A stretch of DNA of 64,000 nt from Pseudomonas sp. M47T1 (GTDB lineage Bacteria; Pseudomonadota; Gammaproteobacteria; Pseudomonadales; Pseudomonadaceae): positions 310,001 to 374,000 of the forward strand of contig NZ_AJWX01000003.1 in NCBI RefSeq assembly GCF_000263855.1, given 5' to 3'. Below, piece after piece: positions 1-11,679 of the stretch (the stretch's first letter is position 1; every line of letters starts with the position of its first letter). Both the position numbers and the translations under genes were made by a program. Under the pieces are notes generated by a model, which made no database searches, was not told where the DNA came from, and saw only the letters and a list, made by a program, of their open reading frames with translations.

Positions 1-104
1 CGCTGGCAGGGAATATTTAGTTAGGGCCTTATGGGGGAAGGGAAACGATAAAACTATGTTTGATTTTTCTCAGTGTTCTTTTACACAAGGATGTGGTGCT
101 CATT

Positions 105-437
105 ATGCCCAGCGAAATGATCCAAAGTCCCCGATTGCCGTCCCGGGCCGGCAAGATTCATGACGACCCCTTTGTTGCCGACTTTAATATGGGCCTGGCG
201 CAACCCCTGTCCCGGTCGGTGCGATTGAATGGCTTTGCCACCTGCCTCAGGCTGGAGCGGGTGTACTGGAAGATTCTCGAGCGTATAGCCGCCACCAATG
301 GCTGCACGGTCAACGCCATCCTCTCGCACCTGGATCGCGAGGTGCATTTGCGTCACGGCGGGGTCAAGAACTTCAGCGGGCTGGTGCGCGTGGTGTGCGT
401 GGTGCACCTGTTGGACCGCTGTGGCACGGCCCATTGA
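105..437 (+). CDS. Ribbon-helix-helix domain protein
   Basis: A 110-residue protein. Residues about 30-95 carry an arginine-led beta strand (SRSVRLNGF) followed by two helices, and resemble the RHH_4 family of ribbon-helix-helix DNA-binding proteins of proteobacteria. The family is predicted to dimerise and bind DNA, but I know of no assigned target. An in-frame start 45 bases upstream exists at 60. I prefer the ATG at 105 because the extra residues are hydrophobic and look untranslated. It precedes the FmdB-like gene and aspS on the same strand, with 129 bases between it and the FmdB gene. Family assignment is by pattern recognition; function is unknown. Confidence 0.72.
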   Translation: MPSEMIQSPRLPSRAGKIHDDPFVADFNMGLAQPLSRSVRLNGFATCLRLERVYWKILERIAATNGCTVNAILSHLDREVHLRHGGVKNFSGLVRVVCVVHLLDRCGTAH

Positions 438-566
438 CGGTGTCCGGGGGCGCGAGCGACATTCGGGGCGTCGTCACGGCTGCACAGTCGCGCGGTATAA
501 GGATATAATCCCGCTCTTTGCCGCGTGGCGCGGCTGTGCTGTGTATTTGTTGCCGAGACATTCCCC

Positions 567-788
567 ATGCCCATGTATGACTATCAATGTGCTTCCTGTG
601 GTCACCAGATGGAAGTCATCCAGAAGATCAGTGCGTCGCCGTTGACGGACTGCCCGGCCTGCCAAGCCCCGGAGCTCAAGAAACTGCTGTCCATGCCAGG
701 CTTTCGCCTGAGCGGTACTGGCTGGTATGAAACCGACTTCAAGACCGGCAGCAAAAAGAATCTGGCGGGCGGCGACAAAGCCGATTGA
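567..788 (+). CDS. FmdB-family zinc ribbon protein
   Basis: A 73-residue protein beginning MPMYDYQC, typical of the FmdB putative regulatory family. Two CxxC knuckles (CASC near residue 8 and CPAC near residue 30) would bind one zinc ion. A serine/lysine-rich tail (KTGSKKN) follows. The start at 567 is chosen because the MPMYDY opening is conserved; an upstream in-frame start at 525 adds residues unlike the family. It lies about 95 bases before aspS, a pairing common in Pseudomonas. The name comes from formamidase regulation in methylotrophs; its role here is unknown. Confidence 0.85.
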   Translation: MPMYDYQCASCGHQMEVIQKISASPLTDCPACQAPELKKLLSMPGFRLSGTGWYETDFKTGSKKNLAGGDKAD

Positions 789-883
789 GTTGAACTGCAC
801 CCTCAGGGTCTTGCACTATTAGCCAACGCCAAGGCTTGCAAGGCCTTCCCCGAATACCGAATACGAGAAGCGAAACCACCATC

Positions 884-2659
884 ATGATGCGCAGCCATTA
901 TTGCGGCCAACTGAACGAGACCCTGGAAGGTCAGGAAATCACCCTTTGCGGCTGGGTCCACCGCCGTCGTGACCATGGCGGGGTGATTTTCCTCGATATC
1001 CGTGATCGTGAAGGTCTGGCCCAGGTGGTCTTCGATCCGGATCGCGCCGAGTCCTTCGCCGCTGCCGACCGTGTGCGCAGCGAATACGTGGTCAAGGTGA
1101 CCGGCAAGGTACGCCTGCGTCCGGCCGGTGCCGGCAACGCCAACATGGCTTCGGGCATGATCGAAGTCCTGGGCTACGAGCTGGAAGTGCTGAACGAAGC
1201 GGAAACCCCGCCGTTCCCGCTGAACGAATATTCCGACGTTGGCGAGGAAACCCGCCTGCGTTATCGCTTCATCGACCTGCGTCGTCCGGAAATGGCCGAG
1301 AAGCTGCGCCTGCGTTCGCGCATGACCACCAGCATCCGTCGCTTCCTGGACGAGAACGGCTTCCTGGACGTGGAAACGCCGATCCTCACCCGGGCTACCC
1401 CGGAAGGCGCCCGCGACTACCTGGTGCCAAGCCGCACCCACGCCGGCAGCTTCTTCGCCCTGCCGCAATCGCCCCAGCTGTTCAAGCAACTGCTGATGGT
1501 GGCTGGCTTCGACCGTTACTACCAGATCGCCAAGTGCTTCCGCGACGAAGACCTGCGTGCCGACCGTCAGCCTGAGTTCACTCAGATCGACATCGAGACC
1601 AGCTTCCTCAACGAACAGGACATCATGGGCCTTACCGAAGCCATGATCCGCAACCTGTTCAAGGAAGTGCTGGACCTGGAATTCGGCGAATTCCCGCACA
1701 TGACCTTCGAAGAAGCCATGCGCCGCTACGGTTCCGACAAGCCGGACCTGCGCAACCCGCTGGAACTGGTAGACGTTGCCGACCAACTGAAAGATGTGGA
1801 ATTCAAGGTGTTCAGCGGCCCGGCCAACGACCCTAAATGCCGCGTTGCCGCACTGCGCGTGCCAGGCGGGGCGAGCATGCCACGCAGCAAGATCGACGAC
1901 TACACCAAGTTCGTCGGCATCTACGGTGCCAAGGGCCTGGCGTATATCAAGGTCAACGAGCGCGCCAAGGGCGTCGAAGGCCTGCAGTCGCCAATCGTCA
2001 AGAACATCCCTGAAGCAGCGCTGAACACCATCCTGGATCGCGTGGGTGCAGTGGATGGCGACCTGGTGTTCTTCGGTGCCGACAAGGCCAAGATCGTCAG
2101 CGAAGCCCTGGGTGCCCTGCGCCTGAAGGTCGGCAACGACTTCAACCTGCACACCTGCGAGTGGGCACCGATGTGGGTTGTCGACTTCCCGATGTTCGAA
2201 GAGAACGAGGACGGCAGCTTCACCGCGCTGCACCACCCGTTCACCGCGCCGAAGTGCACGCCCGAGGAGCTTGCGGCCAACCCGGCCACCGCTCTGTCGC
2301 GCGCCTACGACATGGTGTTGAACGGCACCGAGCTGGGTGGCGGTTCGATCCGTATTCACCGCAAGGAAATGCAACAGGCCGTGTTCCGCCTGCTGGGTAT
2401 CGAAGAAGCGGAACAGGAAGAGAAGTTCGGCTTCCTGCTGGACGCCCTGAAGTACGGCGCCCCGCCCCACGGTGGCCTGGCCTTCGGCCTTGACCGCCTG
2501 GTGATGCTGATGACCGGCGCCCAGTCGATCCGTGAAGTGATCGCCTTCCCGAAAACCCAGAGCGCCGCGTGCGTGATGACCCAGGCCCCGGGCCTGGTCG
2601 ACGCCAAGGCCCTGCGCGAGCTGCATATACGCCTGCGCGAACAGCCCAAGGCTGAGTAA
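884..2659 (+). CDS. aspS: Aspartate--tRNA(Asp/Asn) ligase
   Basis: A class II aminoacyl-tRNA synthetase of 591 residues, close to the 590 of E. coli AspRS. It activates aspartate with ATP and charges tRNA-Asp in the cytosol; pseudomonad enzymes are generally non-discriminating and also make Asp-tRNA-Asn for amidation by GatCAB. The N-terminal OB-fold anticodon-binding domain ([20 protein letters not shown], residues about 19-38) is followed by the class II core: motif 2 near [16 protein letters not shown], the bacterial GAD insertion, and motif 3 near [13 protein letters not shown]. The start is the tandem ATG ATG at 884; an ORF start at 836 lacks family similarity. Confidence 0.97.
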   Translation: MMRSHYCGQLNETLEGQEITLCGWVHRRRDHGGVIFLDIRDREGLAQVVFDPDRAESFAAADRVRSEYVVKVTGKVRLRPAGAGNANMASGMIEVLGYELEVLNEAETPPFPLNEYSDVGEETRLRYRFIDLRRPEMAEKLRLRSRMTTSIRRFLDENGFLDVETPILTRATPEGARDYLVPSRTHAGSFFALPQSPQLFKQLLMVAGFDRYYQIAKCFRDEDLRADRQPEFTQIDIETSFLNEQDIMGLTEAMIRNLFKEVLDLEFGEFPHMTFEEAMRRYGSDKPDLRNPLELVDVADQLKDVEFKVFSGPANDPKCRVAALRVPGGASMPRSKIDDYTKFVGIYGAKGLAYIKVNERAKGVEGLQSPIVKNIPEAALNTILDRVGAVDGDLVFFGADKAKIVSEALGALRLKVGNDFNLHTCEWAPMWVVDFPMFEENEDGSFTALHHPFTAPKCTPEELAANPATALSRAYDMVLNGTELGGGSIRIHRKEMQQAVFRLLGIEEAEQEEKFGFLLDALKYGAPPHGGLAFGLDRLVMLMTGAQSIREVIAFPKTQSAACVMTQAPGLVDAKALRELHIRLREQPKAE

Positions 2660-2671
2660 GAGCTGAACCAG

Positions 2672-2694
2672 AGCGCATCTTCGGATGCGCTTTT
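2672..2694 (+). terminator. Rho-independent terminator after aspS
   Basis: A perfect 7-bp stem (GCGCATC/GATGCGC) with a TTCG tetraloop is followed by four T residues, 12 bases after the aspS stop codon. Confidence 0.8.
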
Positions 2695-2744
2695 CACATG
2701 GCAGGCCTGAACCTGTGGAGCGGGCCTGGCGTGAGCTGGTTTGT

Positions 2745-2812
2745 GTGGGAGCGGGCTTTGCCCGCGAAGCAGGCACCTGGGTGTTCGCTTCGCGGGCAGA
2801 GCCCGCTCGCAC
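2745..2812. repeat. Paired Pseudomonas REP element (aspS-yebC)
   Basis: Two REP units in inverted orientation. The left one reads GTGGGAGCGGGCTTTGCCCG and continues CGAAG; the right one is its approximate reverse complement. Each unit is itself an imperfect palindrome. This matches the abundant ~35-bp REP family of P. putida-type genomes. A weaker relic (CTGTGGAGCGGGCC) lies just upstream near 2713. Confidence 0.85.
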
Positions 2813-2860
2813 ACTAAATCCACTCCCGCGATTGCGTAATAAGAGAATTTCGGAGTTGTT

Positions 2861-3607
2861 ATGGCTGGTCATTCCAAGTGGGCGAACATCAAGCACCGCA
2901 AAGAGCGTCAGGATGCCAAGAGAGGCAAGATCTTCACCAAGTGGATTCGCGAACTGACCGTCGCGGCCCGCCAGGGTGGTGGTGATCCGGGCTCCAACCC
3001 CCGTCTGCGCCTGGCCCTGGACAAGGCCCTGGGCGCCAACATGAGCCGCGATATCATTGACCGCGCCGTGGCCCGCGGCACGGGCGCCGCGGCCACCGAC
3101 GACATGGTTGAACTGACCTACGAAGGCTACGGCCCGGGCGGCGTGGCAGTGATGGTCGAATGCATGACCGACAACCGTAACCGTACCGCTGCGGCCGTGC
3201 GTCACGCGTTCAGCAAATCGGGCGGCAACCTGGGTACCGACGGCTCGGTGGCCTACCTGTTTGAGCGCAAGGGGCAGATCGCGTTCGCGCCAGGCACCGA
3301 CGAAGACGCGCTGATGGAAGCGGCCATGGAGGCCGACGCCGATGACGTCACCACCCATGAAGACGGCTCGATGGACGTGTTTACCTCCTTCGCCAGCTTC
3401 TATGCGGTGCGTAACGCGCTGGACGCGGCGGGCTTCAAGTCCACCGACGCGGAAATCGTGATGGTGCCCGGCACCAGTGCCGAACTGGACCTGGAGGGTG
3501 CGGAAAAGGTCATCAAGCTGATCGACATGCTCGAAGACCTGGATGACGTGCAGAACGTCTATTCCAACGCACAGATCCCGGACGACGTCATGGAAAAGCT
3601 CGGCTGA
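2861..3607 (+). CDS. yebC: YebC/PmpR-family protein
   Basis: A 248-residue member of the YebC/PmpR/TACO1 family with the hallmark start [20 protein letters not shown]. The family was described as transcriptional regulators (PmpR controls quinolone signalling in P. aeruginosa); more recent work links it to relief of ribosome stalling on proline stretches. The three-domain layout and length are standard. It sits directly before ruvCAB, its conserved position across gamma-proteobacteria. No odd features. Confidence 0.95.
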   Translation: MAGHSKWANIKHRKERQDAKRGKIFTKWIRELTVAARQGGGDPGSNPRLRLALDKALGANMSRDIIDRAVARGTGAAATDDMVELTYEGYGPGGVAVMVECMTDNRNRTAAAVRHAFSKSGGNLGTDGSVAYLFERKGQIAFAPGTDEDALMEAAMEADADDVTTHEDGSMDVFTSFASFYAVRNALDAAGFKSTDAEIVMVPGTSAELDLEGAEKVIKLIDMLEDLDDVQNVYSNAQIPDDVMEKLG

Positions 3608-3710
3608 TCCAGAACCACACTCTTGAGGCCGGAGCGGCAGAATCGCGCCATGGAGCGCGGCGTTGCCGTTCCGGTTTCTGCTTTTCGGCAACCTTCACGC
3701 TGCAGGCTTT

Positions 3711-4235
3711 ATGACGTTAATTCTAGGTATCGACCCCGGTTCGCGGATTACCGGCTACGGTGTGGTACGTGACACCGGGCGCGGCTGCGAATATGTGGCC
3801 TCTGGCTGTATTCGCACCGGCAGCGGCGAACTGCAGGAACGCCTGCAGATTGTGTTTCGCGGTGTGCGTGAAGTCATTCAGAGCTACGGCCCGGTGACCA
3901 TGGGTATCGAAAAGGTGTTCATGGCACGCAACGCCGACTCGGCGCTGAAATTGGGCCAGGCGCGTGGCGCGGCCATTGTCGCGGCGATGGAGGAGGGGCT
4001 GGAGGTGGCCGAATACACGGCTACCCAGGTCAAGCAGGCGGTGGCCGGTACCGGTGGCGCCAACAAGGAGCAGGTACAGATGATGGTCATGCATTTGCTC
4101 AAGCTGACCGCCAAGCCGCAAATCGACGCCTCCGACGCCCTGGCCATTGCCCTGACCCATGCCCATACGCGCTCAAGCCTGATTCCCCACGGCCTGGGCT
4201 CGGCGCGCAGCCGTGGTGGCCGCCTGCGGCTGTAA
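3711..4235 (+). CDS. ruvC: Holliday junction resolvase RuvC
   Basis: A 174-residue endonuclease that cuts Holliday junctions during recombination repair, working with RuvAB. The RNase H-like fold carries its acidic metal ligands: Asp in [13 protein letters not shown], Glu in [10 protein letters not shown], and the Asp pair in [14 protein letters not shown] near the C terminus. The start is ATG at 3711 ([10 protein letters not shown]); an upstream start at 3663 would add 16 unrelated residues. No strong Shine-Dalgarno precedes it. ruvA starts 86 bases downstream. Confidence 0.95.
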   Translation: MTLILGIDPGSRITGYGVVRDTGRGCEYVASGCIRTGSGELQERLQIVFRGVREVIQSYGPVTMGIEKVFMARNADSALKLGQARGAAIVAAMEEGLEVAEYTATQVKQAVAGTGGANKEQVQMMVMHLLKLTAKPQIDASDALAIALTHAHTRSSLIPHGLGSARSRGGRLRL

Positions 4236-4321
4236 CAGCCTCTGAAGATTTTTGACTTGCATGGCCCGTCGGGCCTGCAATGATGGCGAGTATTGCTCGT
4301 CGGCACTGAAAGGATTGAAAC

Positions 4322-4930
4322 GTGATTGGACGTTTGCGCGGCACCCTGGCGGAAAAGCAGCCGCCGCACCTGATTCTCGACGTCAACGGCCTGGGCTACG
4401 AGCTGGAAGTGCCGATGACCACGTTGTATCGCTTGCCGCCGGTCGGTCAGGTGGTGACTTTGCACACCCATCTGGTGGTTCGCGAGGATGCTCAGTTACT
4501 CTACGGCTTCTTTGAAAGGCGCGAACGCGAGTTTTTTCGCGAGCTGATTCGCCTCAACGGCGTGGGCCCCAAGCTGGCCCTGGCGCTGATGTCGAGCCTG
4601 GACGTGGACGAGCTGGTGCGCTGCGTGCAGGCCCAGGACGCGTCGGCCCTGACCAAGGTGCCGGGCGTGGGCAAGAAAACCGCCGAGCGCCTGTTGGTCG
4701 AGCTCAAGGACCGCTTCAAGGCCTGGGAAACCGCGCCGGCCATGTTCGAACTGATGCCCACCGGGCCCAATACCGCCGCGCCGGTGCCAAGCGCCGAGAC
4801 TGACGCCGTCAGTGCGCTGATCTCCCTGGGCTACAAGCCTCAGGAGGCCAGCAAGGCAGTGGCCGCCATCAAGACTAAAGGCCTTAGCAGCGAAGACCTG
4901 ATCCGCCACGCCCTGAAGGGAATGATTTAA
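4322..4930 (+). CDS. ruvA: Holliday junction DNA helicase subunit RuvA
   Basis: A 202-residue junction-recognition subunit that tetramerises on four-way DNA junctions and loads the RuvB motor. It has an N-terminal OB fold ([12 protein letters not shown]), two helix-hairpin-helix motifs ([15 protein letters not shown] and [15 protein letters not shown]) and a C-terminal UBA-like RuvB-binding domain ([19 protein letters not shown]). Translation starts at a GTG. The stop codon abuts the ruvB start with no gap, which suggests translational coupling. Confidence 0.96.
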   Translation: MIGRLRGTLAEKQPPHLILDVNGLGYELEVPMTTLYRLPPVGQVVTLHTHLVVREDAQLLYGFFERREREFFRELIRLNGVGPKLALALMSSLDVDELVRCVQAQDASALTKVPGVGKKTAERLLVELKDRFKAWETAPAMFELMPTGPNTAAPVPSAETDAVSALISLGYKPQEASKAVAAIKTKGLSSEDLIRHALKGMI

Positions 4931-5989
4931 GTGATCGAAGCCGACCGCCTGATCGCCGCCACCAGCGGCCGCGACCGGGAAGAACAGCAGGACCGGGCCA
5001 TTCGCCCGCTGAGCCTGGCCGACTATATCGGTCAGCCCACCGTGCGCGAGCAAATGGAGCTGTTCATCCAGGCCGCCCGTGGGCGCAACGAGTCCCTGGA
5101 CCACACCCTGATCTTCGGCCCGCCGGGCCTGGGCAAGACCACCCTGGCCAACATCATTGCCCAGGAAATGGGGGTGTCGATCAAGAGCACCTCGGGGCCG
5201 GTGCTGGAGCGCCCTGGCGACCTGGCGGCGCTGCTCACCAACCTTGAACCGCACGACGTGCTGTTCATCGACGAAATCCATCGCTTGTCGCCCATCGTCG
5301 AGGAAGTGCTGTACCCGGCCATGGAAGATTTCCAGCTGGACATCATGATTGGCGAAGGGCCGGCCGCACGTTCCATCAAGCTCGACCTGCCGCCGTTCAC
5401 CCTGGTGGGGGCTACTACCCGCGCGGGCATGTTGACCAACCCATTGCGCGACCGCTTCGGCATTGTTCAGCGCCTGGAGTTCTACAGCACCGCAGACCTG
5501 GCCACCATTGTCAGCCGCTCGGCCGGCATTCTCGGCCTGCCCATTGAAGACCAGGGCGCGTTCGAGATCGCCCGCCGCGCCCGCGGCACACCACGTATCG
5601 CCAACCGCTTGCTGCGCCGGGTGCGCGACTTCGCCGAAGTGCGCGGCAAGGGCCACATCACCAAACCCATCGCCGACCTGGCGCTGAACCTGCTGGATGT
5701 GGACGAACGTGGCTTCGATCACCAGGACCGCCGTCTGTTGCTGACCATGATCGAGAAGTTCGACGGCGGCCCGGTGGGCGTGGACAGCCTGGCAGCGGCC
5801 ATCAGCGAGGAGCGGCACACCATCGAGGACGTGCTGGAGCCATACCTGATCCAGCAGGGCTATATCATGCGCACCCCGCGTGGTCGGGTGGTTACCCGCC
5901 ATGCGTACCTGCATTTCGGGCTTAACATCCCCAACCGCCTGGGCGAAACGCCTGCGACTGAGCAGTTCGTCGATCCGGGTGATGAATAA
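4931..5989 (+). CDS. ruvB: Holliday junction branch migration helicase RuvB
   Basis: A 352-residue AAA+ ATPase that drives branch migration as a hexameric ring with RuvA. Walker A is [11 protein letters not shown] and Walker B is LFIDEIH; sensor 1 (GATTRAG), the arginine finger region (LRDRFG) and the C-terminal winged helix are all present. The GTG start directly follows the ruvA stop. Length is normal, apart from a short C-terminal tail ending FVDPGDE. Confidence 0.97.
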   Translation: MIEADRLIAATSGRDREEQQDRAIRPLSLADYIGQPTVREQMELFIQAARGRNESLDHTLIFGPPGLGKTTLANIIAQEMGVSIKSTSGPVLERPGDLAALLTNLEPHDVLFIDEIHRLSPIVEEVLYPAMEDFQLDIMIGEGPAARSIKLDLPPFTLVGATTRAGMLTNPLRDRFGIVQRLEFYSTADLATIVSRSAGILGLPIEDQGAFEIARRARGTPRIANRLLRRVRDFAEVRGKGHITKPIADLALNLLDVDERGFDHQDRRLLLTMIEKFDGGPVGVDSLAAAISEERHTIEDVLEPYLIQQGYIMRTPRGRVVTRHAYLHFGLNIPNRLGETPATEQFVDPGDE

Positions 5990-6125
5990 CGCGATGATGG
6001 CGATTTAATTGAGGTTTTTGCGGTCCTAGGGTGCTGACAGGCGCTTGCCCTACCTGAACGGCGCAAAAACGATGAAAAAACAGTTGCCTGGCCGGATTGG
6101 CAACCTGAGGAGTAAGCACTAGAGT

Positions 6126-6581
6126 ATGCGCGCGCAAAATGGGGTTGAGTCGTTCGCACATCGCTGTCGCGTCTATTACGAGGACACCGATGCGGGCGGC
6201 GTCGTTTATTACGTCAACTATCTCAAGTTCATGGAGCGGGCACGCACCGAAAGGCTGCGTGAACTGGGTTATGTGCAGTCGGTTCTGGCACGCGAGAACC
6301 TGCTGTTCGTGGTGCATTCCAGCGAGGCGCGCTACCTGGTGCCGGCCCGGCTGGACGACGAGTTGCTCGTCACTGCGCAAGTAATTGAATTGAACCGTGC
6401 CAGCCTGCGCTTCAAGCAGCAGGTCTGGCGCGCAGCGGATATGACGCTGCTCTGCGAAGGGCAGTTTTTGGTGGCCTGTGTGCGCGCCGATACTTTCAAA
6501 CCCCGGGCCATTCCCGAAGCTCTGCGTGCGGCCTTTGCCGCTGCAGGCGGCCCGGGTACACACTCAAAAGCAGGAGATTAA
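6126..6581 (+). CDS. ybgC: Tol-Pal-associated acyl-CoA thioesterase
   Basis: A 151-residue hotdog-fold thioesterase of the 4-hydroxybenzoyl-CoA thioesterase class, first gene of the tol-pal operon. The catalytic motif [19 protein letters not shown] holds the conserved Asp. E. coli YbgC hydrolyses acyl-CoAs and associates with phospholipid-synthesis proteins; it is not strictly required for Tol function. The start at 6126 lies 19 bases after a GAGGAG ribosome-binding site, a rather long spacing. tolQ starts 2 bases after the stop codon. Confidence 0.94.
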   Translation: MRAQNGVESFAHRCRVYYEDTDAGGVVYYVNYLKFMERARTERLRELGYVQSVLARENLLFVVHSSEARYLVPARLDDELLVTAQVIELNRASLRFKQQVWRAADMTLLCEGQFLVACVRADTFKPRAIPEALRAAFAAAGGPGTHSKAGD

Positions 6582-6583
6582 GC

Positions 6584-7279
6584 GTGGAAGCTAACGTCGT
6601 CGACCATACCTCCATGTGGAGCCTGGTCAGCAATGCCAGCGTGGTTGTACAGCTGGTAATGCTGATTCTGGTAGCCGCATCGGTCACTTCATGGGTCATG
6701 ATTTTTCAGCGCAGCGCACTCATCCGTGCCGGCCGCCGTGCACTGGATTCGTTTGAAGAGCGTTTCTGGTCGGGCATCGACCTGTCCAAGCTGTACCGTC
6801 AGGCGGGTAGCAACCCTGATCCGGATTCGGGCGTGGAGCAGGTGTTCCGTGCCGGCTTCAAGGAATTCTCGCGCCTGCGCCAGCAGCCGGGTGTAGACCC
6901 GGACGCGGTCATGGACGGCGTGGGTCGTGCCATGCGCGTGGCCATTTCCCGTGAAGAAGAAAAACTGGAGCAGACGCTGCCGTTCCTGGCCACCGTCGGT
7001 TCGGTCAGCCCCTACATCGGCCTGTTCGGCACCGTGTGGGGCATCATGAACTCCTTCCGCGGCCTGGCTGGCGCCCAACAGGCCACTCTGGCCACCGTTG
7101 CCCCGGGTATTTCCGAAGCGCTGGTGGCCACTGCCATCGGCCTGTTCGCGGCCATCCCGGCGGTTATCGCCTACAACCGCTTCGCCGCGCGCAGCGAAAC
7201 CTTGATCAGCCGTTACTACACGTTCGCTGACGAGTTCCAGGCCATCCTGCACCGTAAAGTGCACACCAGCGAAGAGTGA
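6584..7279 (+). CDS. tolQ: Tol-Pal protein TolQ
   Basis: A 231-residue inner-membrane protein of the ExbB/TolQ/MotA family. With TolR it forms the proton-driven stator that energises TolA to pull the outer membrane inward at division. Three membrane segments are visible: residues about 15-38, and a pair at about 130-200 ([21 protein letters not shown], then [21 protein letters not shown]). A GTG start is used, preceded by AGGAG. Part of a continuous operon from ybgC to cpoB. Confidence 0.96.
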   Translation: MEANVVDHTSMWSLVSNASVVVQLVMLILVAASVTSWVMIFQRSALIRAGRRALDSFEERFWSGIDLSKLYRQAGSNPDPDSGVEQVFRAGFKEFSRLRQQPGVDPDAVMDGVGRAMRVAISREEEKLEQTLPFLATVGSVSPYIGLFGTVWGIMNSFRGLAGAQQATLATVAPGISEALVATAIGLFAAIPAVIAYNRFAARSETLISRYYTFADEFQAILHRKVHTSEE

Positions 7280-7293
7280 GCAGGTAATTACCC

Positions 7294-7746
7294 ATGGCCC
7301 GAGTTCGCCAGAAACGCAAGCCGGTCGCCGAGATGAACGTGGTGCCCTACATCGACGTGATGTTGGTACTGCTGGTTATCTTCATGGTCACCGCACCAAT
7401 GCTCAACCAGGGCGTGAAGGTTGACCTGCCAAAGGTTTCCAGCGAAGCCTTGCCGCAGGACAACAACACCCAGGTCCTGACCATTTCGATCAAGGCTGAC
7501 AAGACCTACTACTGGAACCTTGGCAGCGAAGTCGATGCCGACAAGGTCCAGGACAAGGCGATGACCCTGCCTGCCATGACCGACGCCGTCACCAAGATCA
7601 TTCGCGCCGGCAACGAAGGCGGCAAACGCACCCAGGTATTCATTCGCGGCGACAAGTCTGTGGACTACGGCGCGGTCATGGGTGCCATGGGCGGGTTGCA
7701 GAAAGCGGGTGTCGGTAACGTCGGCCTGATTACCGAGGCCCCCTGA
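7294..7746 (+). CDS. tolR: Tol-Pal protein TolR
   Basis: A 150-residue ExbD/TolR-family protein: one N-terminal membrane segment (VPYIDVMLVLLVIFMVTAP) containing the proton-relay aspartate, then a periplasmic domain. It partners TolQ and TolA. The final A of its TGA stop is the first base of the tolA ATG start. Slightly longer than the 142 residues of the E. coli protein. Confidence 0.96.
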   Translation: MARVRQKRKPVAEMNVVPYIDVMLVLLVIFMVTAPMLNQGVKVDLPKVSSEALPQDNNTQVLTISIKADKTYYWNLGSEVDADKVQDKAMTLPAMTDAVTKIIRAGNEGGKRTQVFIRGDKSVDYGAVMGAMGGLQKAGVGNVGLITEAP

Positions 7747-8827
7747 TGCGACAACGAGAGCCCTCCGCCTCGGAAAGCTATTTCTGGCCCAGTGTCTGGG
7801 CCATTGCCCTGCATATCCTGATTTTTGGCATGCTGTTCATAAGCTTTGCCATGACCCCGGATCTGCCGCCTGCCAGGCCCATCGTCCAGGCTACTCTGTA
7901 CCAGCTGAAATCGAAGAGCCAGGCCACCACCCAGACCAATCAGAAGATTGCCGGGGAGGCCAAGAAGTCCGCTGCCAAGCAGACGGAAGTCGAGCAGATG
8001 GAACAGAAAAAGGTCGAGCAGGAGAAGCAGGAGCAAGCTGACAAGGCTGCGGAACAAAAGCAGGAAGAAGCCGCTCAAAAAGCCCAGGAAGCCAAGAAGG
8101 CCGACGACGCCAAGAAAGCTGCTGCCGACGACGCCAAGGCCGCCGCGGCGGACGCGGCGAAGAAAGCCGACGACGCCAAGAAGGCTGCCGAAGCGAAAAA
8201 AGCCGAGCAGGCCGACATCGCCAAGAAGAAAGCTGAGGACGAGGCCAAGGAAAAAGCCGAGGAAGACGCCAAGAAGGCCGCCGACGCTGCGAAGAAAGCC
8301 GCCGAGGACGCCAAGAAGAAGGCCGCGGACGACGCCAAGAAAGTGGCCGAAGCTGCGCAGGAGGCGAAGAAGAAAGCCGCCGAGGACGCGAAGAAGGCTT
8401 CTGCCGACGACGCCAAGAAGAAGGCTCAGGCAGCAGCCCGCAAGGCCGCTGAAGACAAGAAGGCGCAGGCATTGGCTGACTTGCTGTCCGATACACCTCA
8501 GCGCCAGCAGGCGTTGGCGGACGAGCAGGGCGACCAGACCGCAGGCAACTTCGATGACCTGATCCGTTCCCGTGCTGCCGAAGGCTGGGCTCGCCCACCG
8601 TCTGCGCGCAAGAACATGACAGTGGTACTGCAGATCAACATGTTGCCTGACGGCACCGTCACCAACGTTACCGTGGCCAAGAGCAGTGGCGATGGTCCGT
8701 TCGATGCGTCGGCAGTGGCAGCGGTCAAGAACATCGGTCGTTTAACCGAAATGCAGGGCCTGAAACCGAGTGATTTCAACCCTTACCGCAATTTCAAGAT
8801 GACATTCACCCCTGAGGACCTTGCCTT

Positions 8828-8831
<4 letters not shown>
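7746..8831 (+). CDS. tolA: Cell envelope integrity protein TolA
   Basis: A 361-residue three-domain protein. Domain I is a cytoplasmic tail plus one membrane helix ([20 protein letters not shown]). Domain II, residues about 70-250, is a very long Ala/Lys/Asp-rich helix built from imperfect repeats such as [12 protein letters not shown], which spans the periplasm. Domain III is the C-terminal globular TonB-like domain that contacts TolB and Pal. The repeat region makes long false reading frames in other frames. Its last 4 bases overlap the tolB start. Confidence 0.96.
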
Positions 8832-10129
<1,298 letters not shown>

Positions 10130-10181
10130 CGCGGCGCTACACGTTTTACTTAACACATTGGGGTTCATTAGGAGTTTCACG

Positions 10182-10679
10182 ATGGAAATGCTGAAGTTTG
10201 GTAAGTTTGCTGCGCTGGCTCTGGCCATGGCTGTAGCTGTAGGTTGCTCTTCGAAAGGCGGCGACAACGCTGGTCAAGCAGCTGTAGACCCTAACGCTGG
10301 TTACGGCGCAAACACCGGTGCCGTTGATGGCTCCCTGAGCGAAGAAGCTGCTCTGCGCGCAATCACCACCTTCTACTTCGAATACGACAGCTCGGACCTG
10401 AAACCAGAAGCCATGCGCGCTCTGGACGTCCACGCTAAAGACCTGAAAGCCAATGGCGCTCACGTCGTACTGGAAGGTAACACCGACGAACGCGGTACTC
10501 GCGAGTACAACATGGCTCTGGGCGAGCGTCGTGCGAAAGCCGTTCAACGCTACCTGGTCCTGCAAGGCGTTTCGCCAGCTCAGCTGGAAGTCGTTTCGTA
10601 CGGCGAAGAGCGTCCAGTTGCAACTGGCAACGACGAACAGTCGTGGGCTCAGAACCGTCGCGTCGAACTGCGTAAGTAA
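10182..10679 (+). CDS. pal: Peptidoglycan-associated lipoprotein Pal (OprL)
   Basis: A 165-residue outer-membrane lipoprotein that binds peptidoglycan and TolB. A lipobox ends at Cys near residue 23 (VAVGC followed by SSKGG), then a flexible linker, then an OmpA-C domain with the diaminopimelate-binding signature ([21 protein letters not shown]). The ATG at 10182 has a clear AGGAG 7 bases upstream; an ORF start at 10158 precedes that site and is rejected. In P. putida and P. aeruginosa the protein is called OprL. Confidence 0.96.
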   Translation: MEMLKFGKFAALALAMAVAVGCSSKGGDNAGQAAVDPNAGYGANTGAVDGSLSEEAALRAITTFYFEYDSSDLKPEAMRALDVHAKDLKANGAHVVLEGNTDERGTREYNMALGERRAKAVQRYLVLQGVSPAQLEVVSYGEERPVATGNDEQSWAQNRRVELRK

Positions 10680-10685
10680 TTCGAT

Positions 10686-11516
10686 ATGCGAACGTGCCGC
10701 CGTGCTGTAACTATTCTGGCTCTCGCCTTGCCACTCGTGGCATGGGCCGAGGTTCCTGTGGTTGATGGTGATGGTTCCAGCAATGGGGTCAGCAGTAATC
10801 CGCCATCGGGTTATGGCACGAGCGGCGCCTACGCTGACTCCGGGGCGCAAGCCCCGGTGTCTGCGCAAGGCCAGCTGTTCATGCAACTGCAGCAAATGCA
10901 GGAAGACATCGCGCGTTTGCGCGGACAGGTCGAAGTCCAGCAAAACGATATCCAGCAGCTTAAACAGCAGGGTCTGGAGCGTTATCAGGAACTCGATCGT
11001 CGCATTGGAACCGGCACTGCACCTGCAGCCGCCGCGCCTTCCGAGAATTCTCAAGCCGGTGGCGATGTAAACGCCGCCGGTACCCCGGTGCCTCCGTCAG
11101 CAGCCGCCCAGGCGCCTGCGGCCAGCACCGAGCCGGGTGACCCGGCCAAGGAAAAACTGTACTACGATGCCGCCTTCGACCTGATCAAGGCCAAGGACTT
11201 CGACAAGGCCAGCCTGGCGTTCGCCGCCTTTCTGCGCAAATACCCCAACAGCCAGTACGCGGGTAACGCCCAGTACTGGTTGGGTGAAGTGAACCTGGCC
11301 AAGGGTGACCTGCAAGGCGCCGGGCAGGCTTTTGCCAAGGTCAGCCAGCTGTACCCCAAGCACGCCAAGGTGCCGGATTCGCTGTACAAGCTGGCTGATG
11401 TCGAGCGTCGCCTGGGTCATACCGACCGCGTCAAAGGCATTCTTCAGCAGGTTGTAAGCCAATACCCTGGCACCTCCGCTGCCCAACTGGCGCAGCGTGA
11501 CCTGCAGAAAATGTAA
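10686..11516 (+). CDS. cpoB: Cell division coordinator CpoB (YbgF)
   Basis: A 276-residue periplasmic protein and the last gene of the tol-pal operon. It has a signal peptide (cut after VAWA near residue 22), a trimerising coiled coil rich in Gln (about residues 60-105), a Pro/Ala-rich linker, and TPR repeats in the C-terminal 120 residues (YYDAAFDLIKAKDFDKASLAF, the YWLGEVNLAKGD repeat, and others). In E. coli it coordinates PBP1B peptidoglycan synthesis with Tol-driven constriction. It starts 6 bases after the pal stop. Confidence 0.94.
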   Translation: MRTCRRAVTILALALPLVAWAEVPVVDGDGSSNGVSSNPPSGYGTSGAYADSGAQAPVSAQGQLFMQLQQMQEDIARLRGQVEVQQNDIQQLKQQGLERYQELDRRIGTGTAPAAAAPSENSQAGGDVNAAGTPVPPSAAAQAPAASTEPGDPAKEKLYYDAAFDLIKAKDFDKASLAFAAFLRKYPNSQYAGNAQYWLGEVNLAKGDLQGAGQAFAKVSQLYPKHAKVPDSLYKLADVERRLGHTDRVKGILQQVVSQYPGTSAAQLAQRDLQKM

Positions 11517-11538
11517 GCTGGCACTGCCAACTTGAAGA

Positions 11539-11564
11539 AACCCGCGCTTGTCGCGGGTTTTTTC
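11539..11564 (+). terminator. Terminator of the tol-pal operon
   Basis: A GC-rich stem (AACCCGCG/CGCGGGTT) followed by six T residues, about 22 bases after the cpoB stop codon. Confidence 0.85.
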
Positions 11565-11679
11565 GTTAGAATTGTTGCCCTTTTATTCGAACACGCTTCC
11601 CTGAACTACGCGTTGGCGGGTTCTTCGAAGTGCCCAACGGAGGCGGTCAGCCTGTTTAGCTGTCCCGCCCGTGGACCCT

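Noticed and set aside
2745..2812. Possible CRISPR array from the REP elements
   Set aside because: Only two inverted units occur at each site, spacers are not regular, and no cas genes are present.
803..3691. 962-residue open frame on the minus strand across aspS and yebC
   Set aside because: It is antisense to two certain genes, has no recognisable domain and reflects GC-rich codon bias.
4496..5914. 472-residue minus-strand frame opposite ruvA/ruvB
   Set aside because: Shadow of the RuvAB coding frames, with His/Gln-rich composition and no family features.
8075..8460. Possible tandem DNA repeat array in tolA
   Set aside because: The repetition is explained by the Ala/Lys-rich helical domain typical of TolA.
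7891..8598. Arg/Pro/Ser-rich frames on both strands inside tolA
   Set aside because: Low-complexity products of the Ala/Lys repeat of TolA read in other frames.
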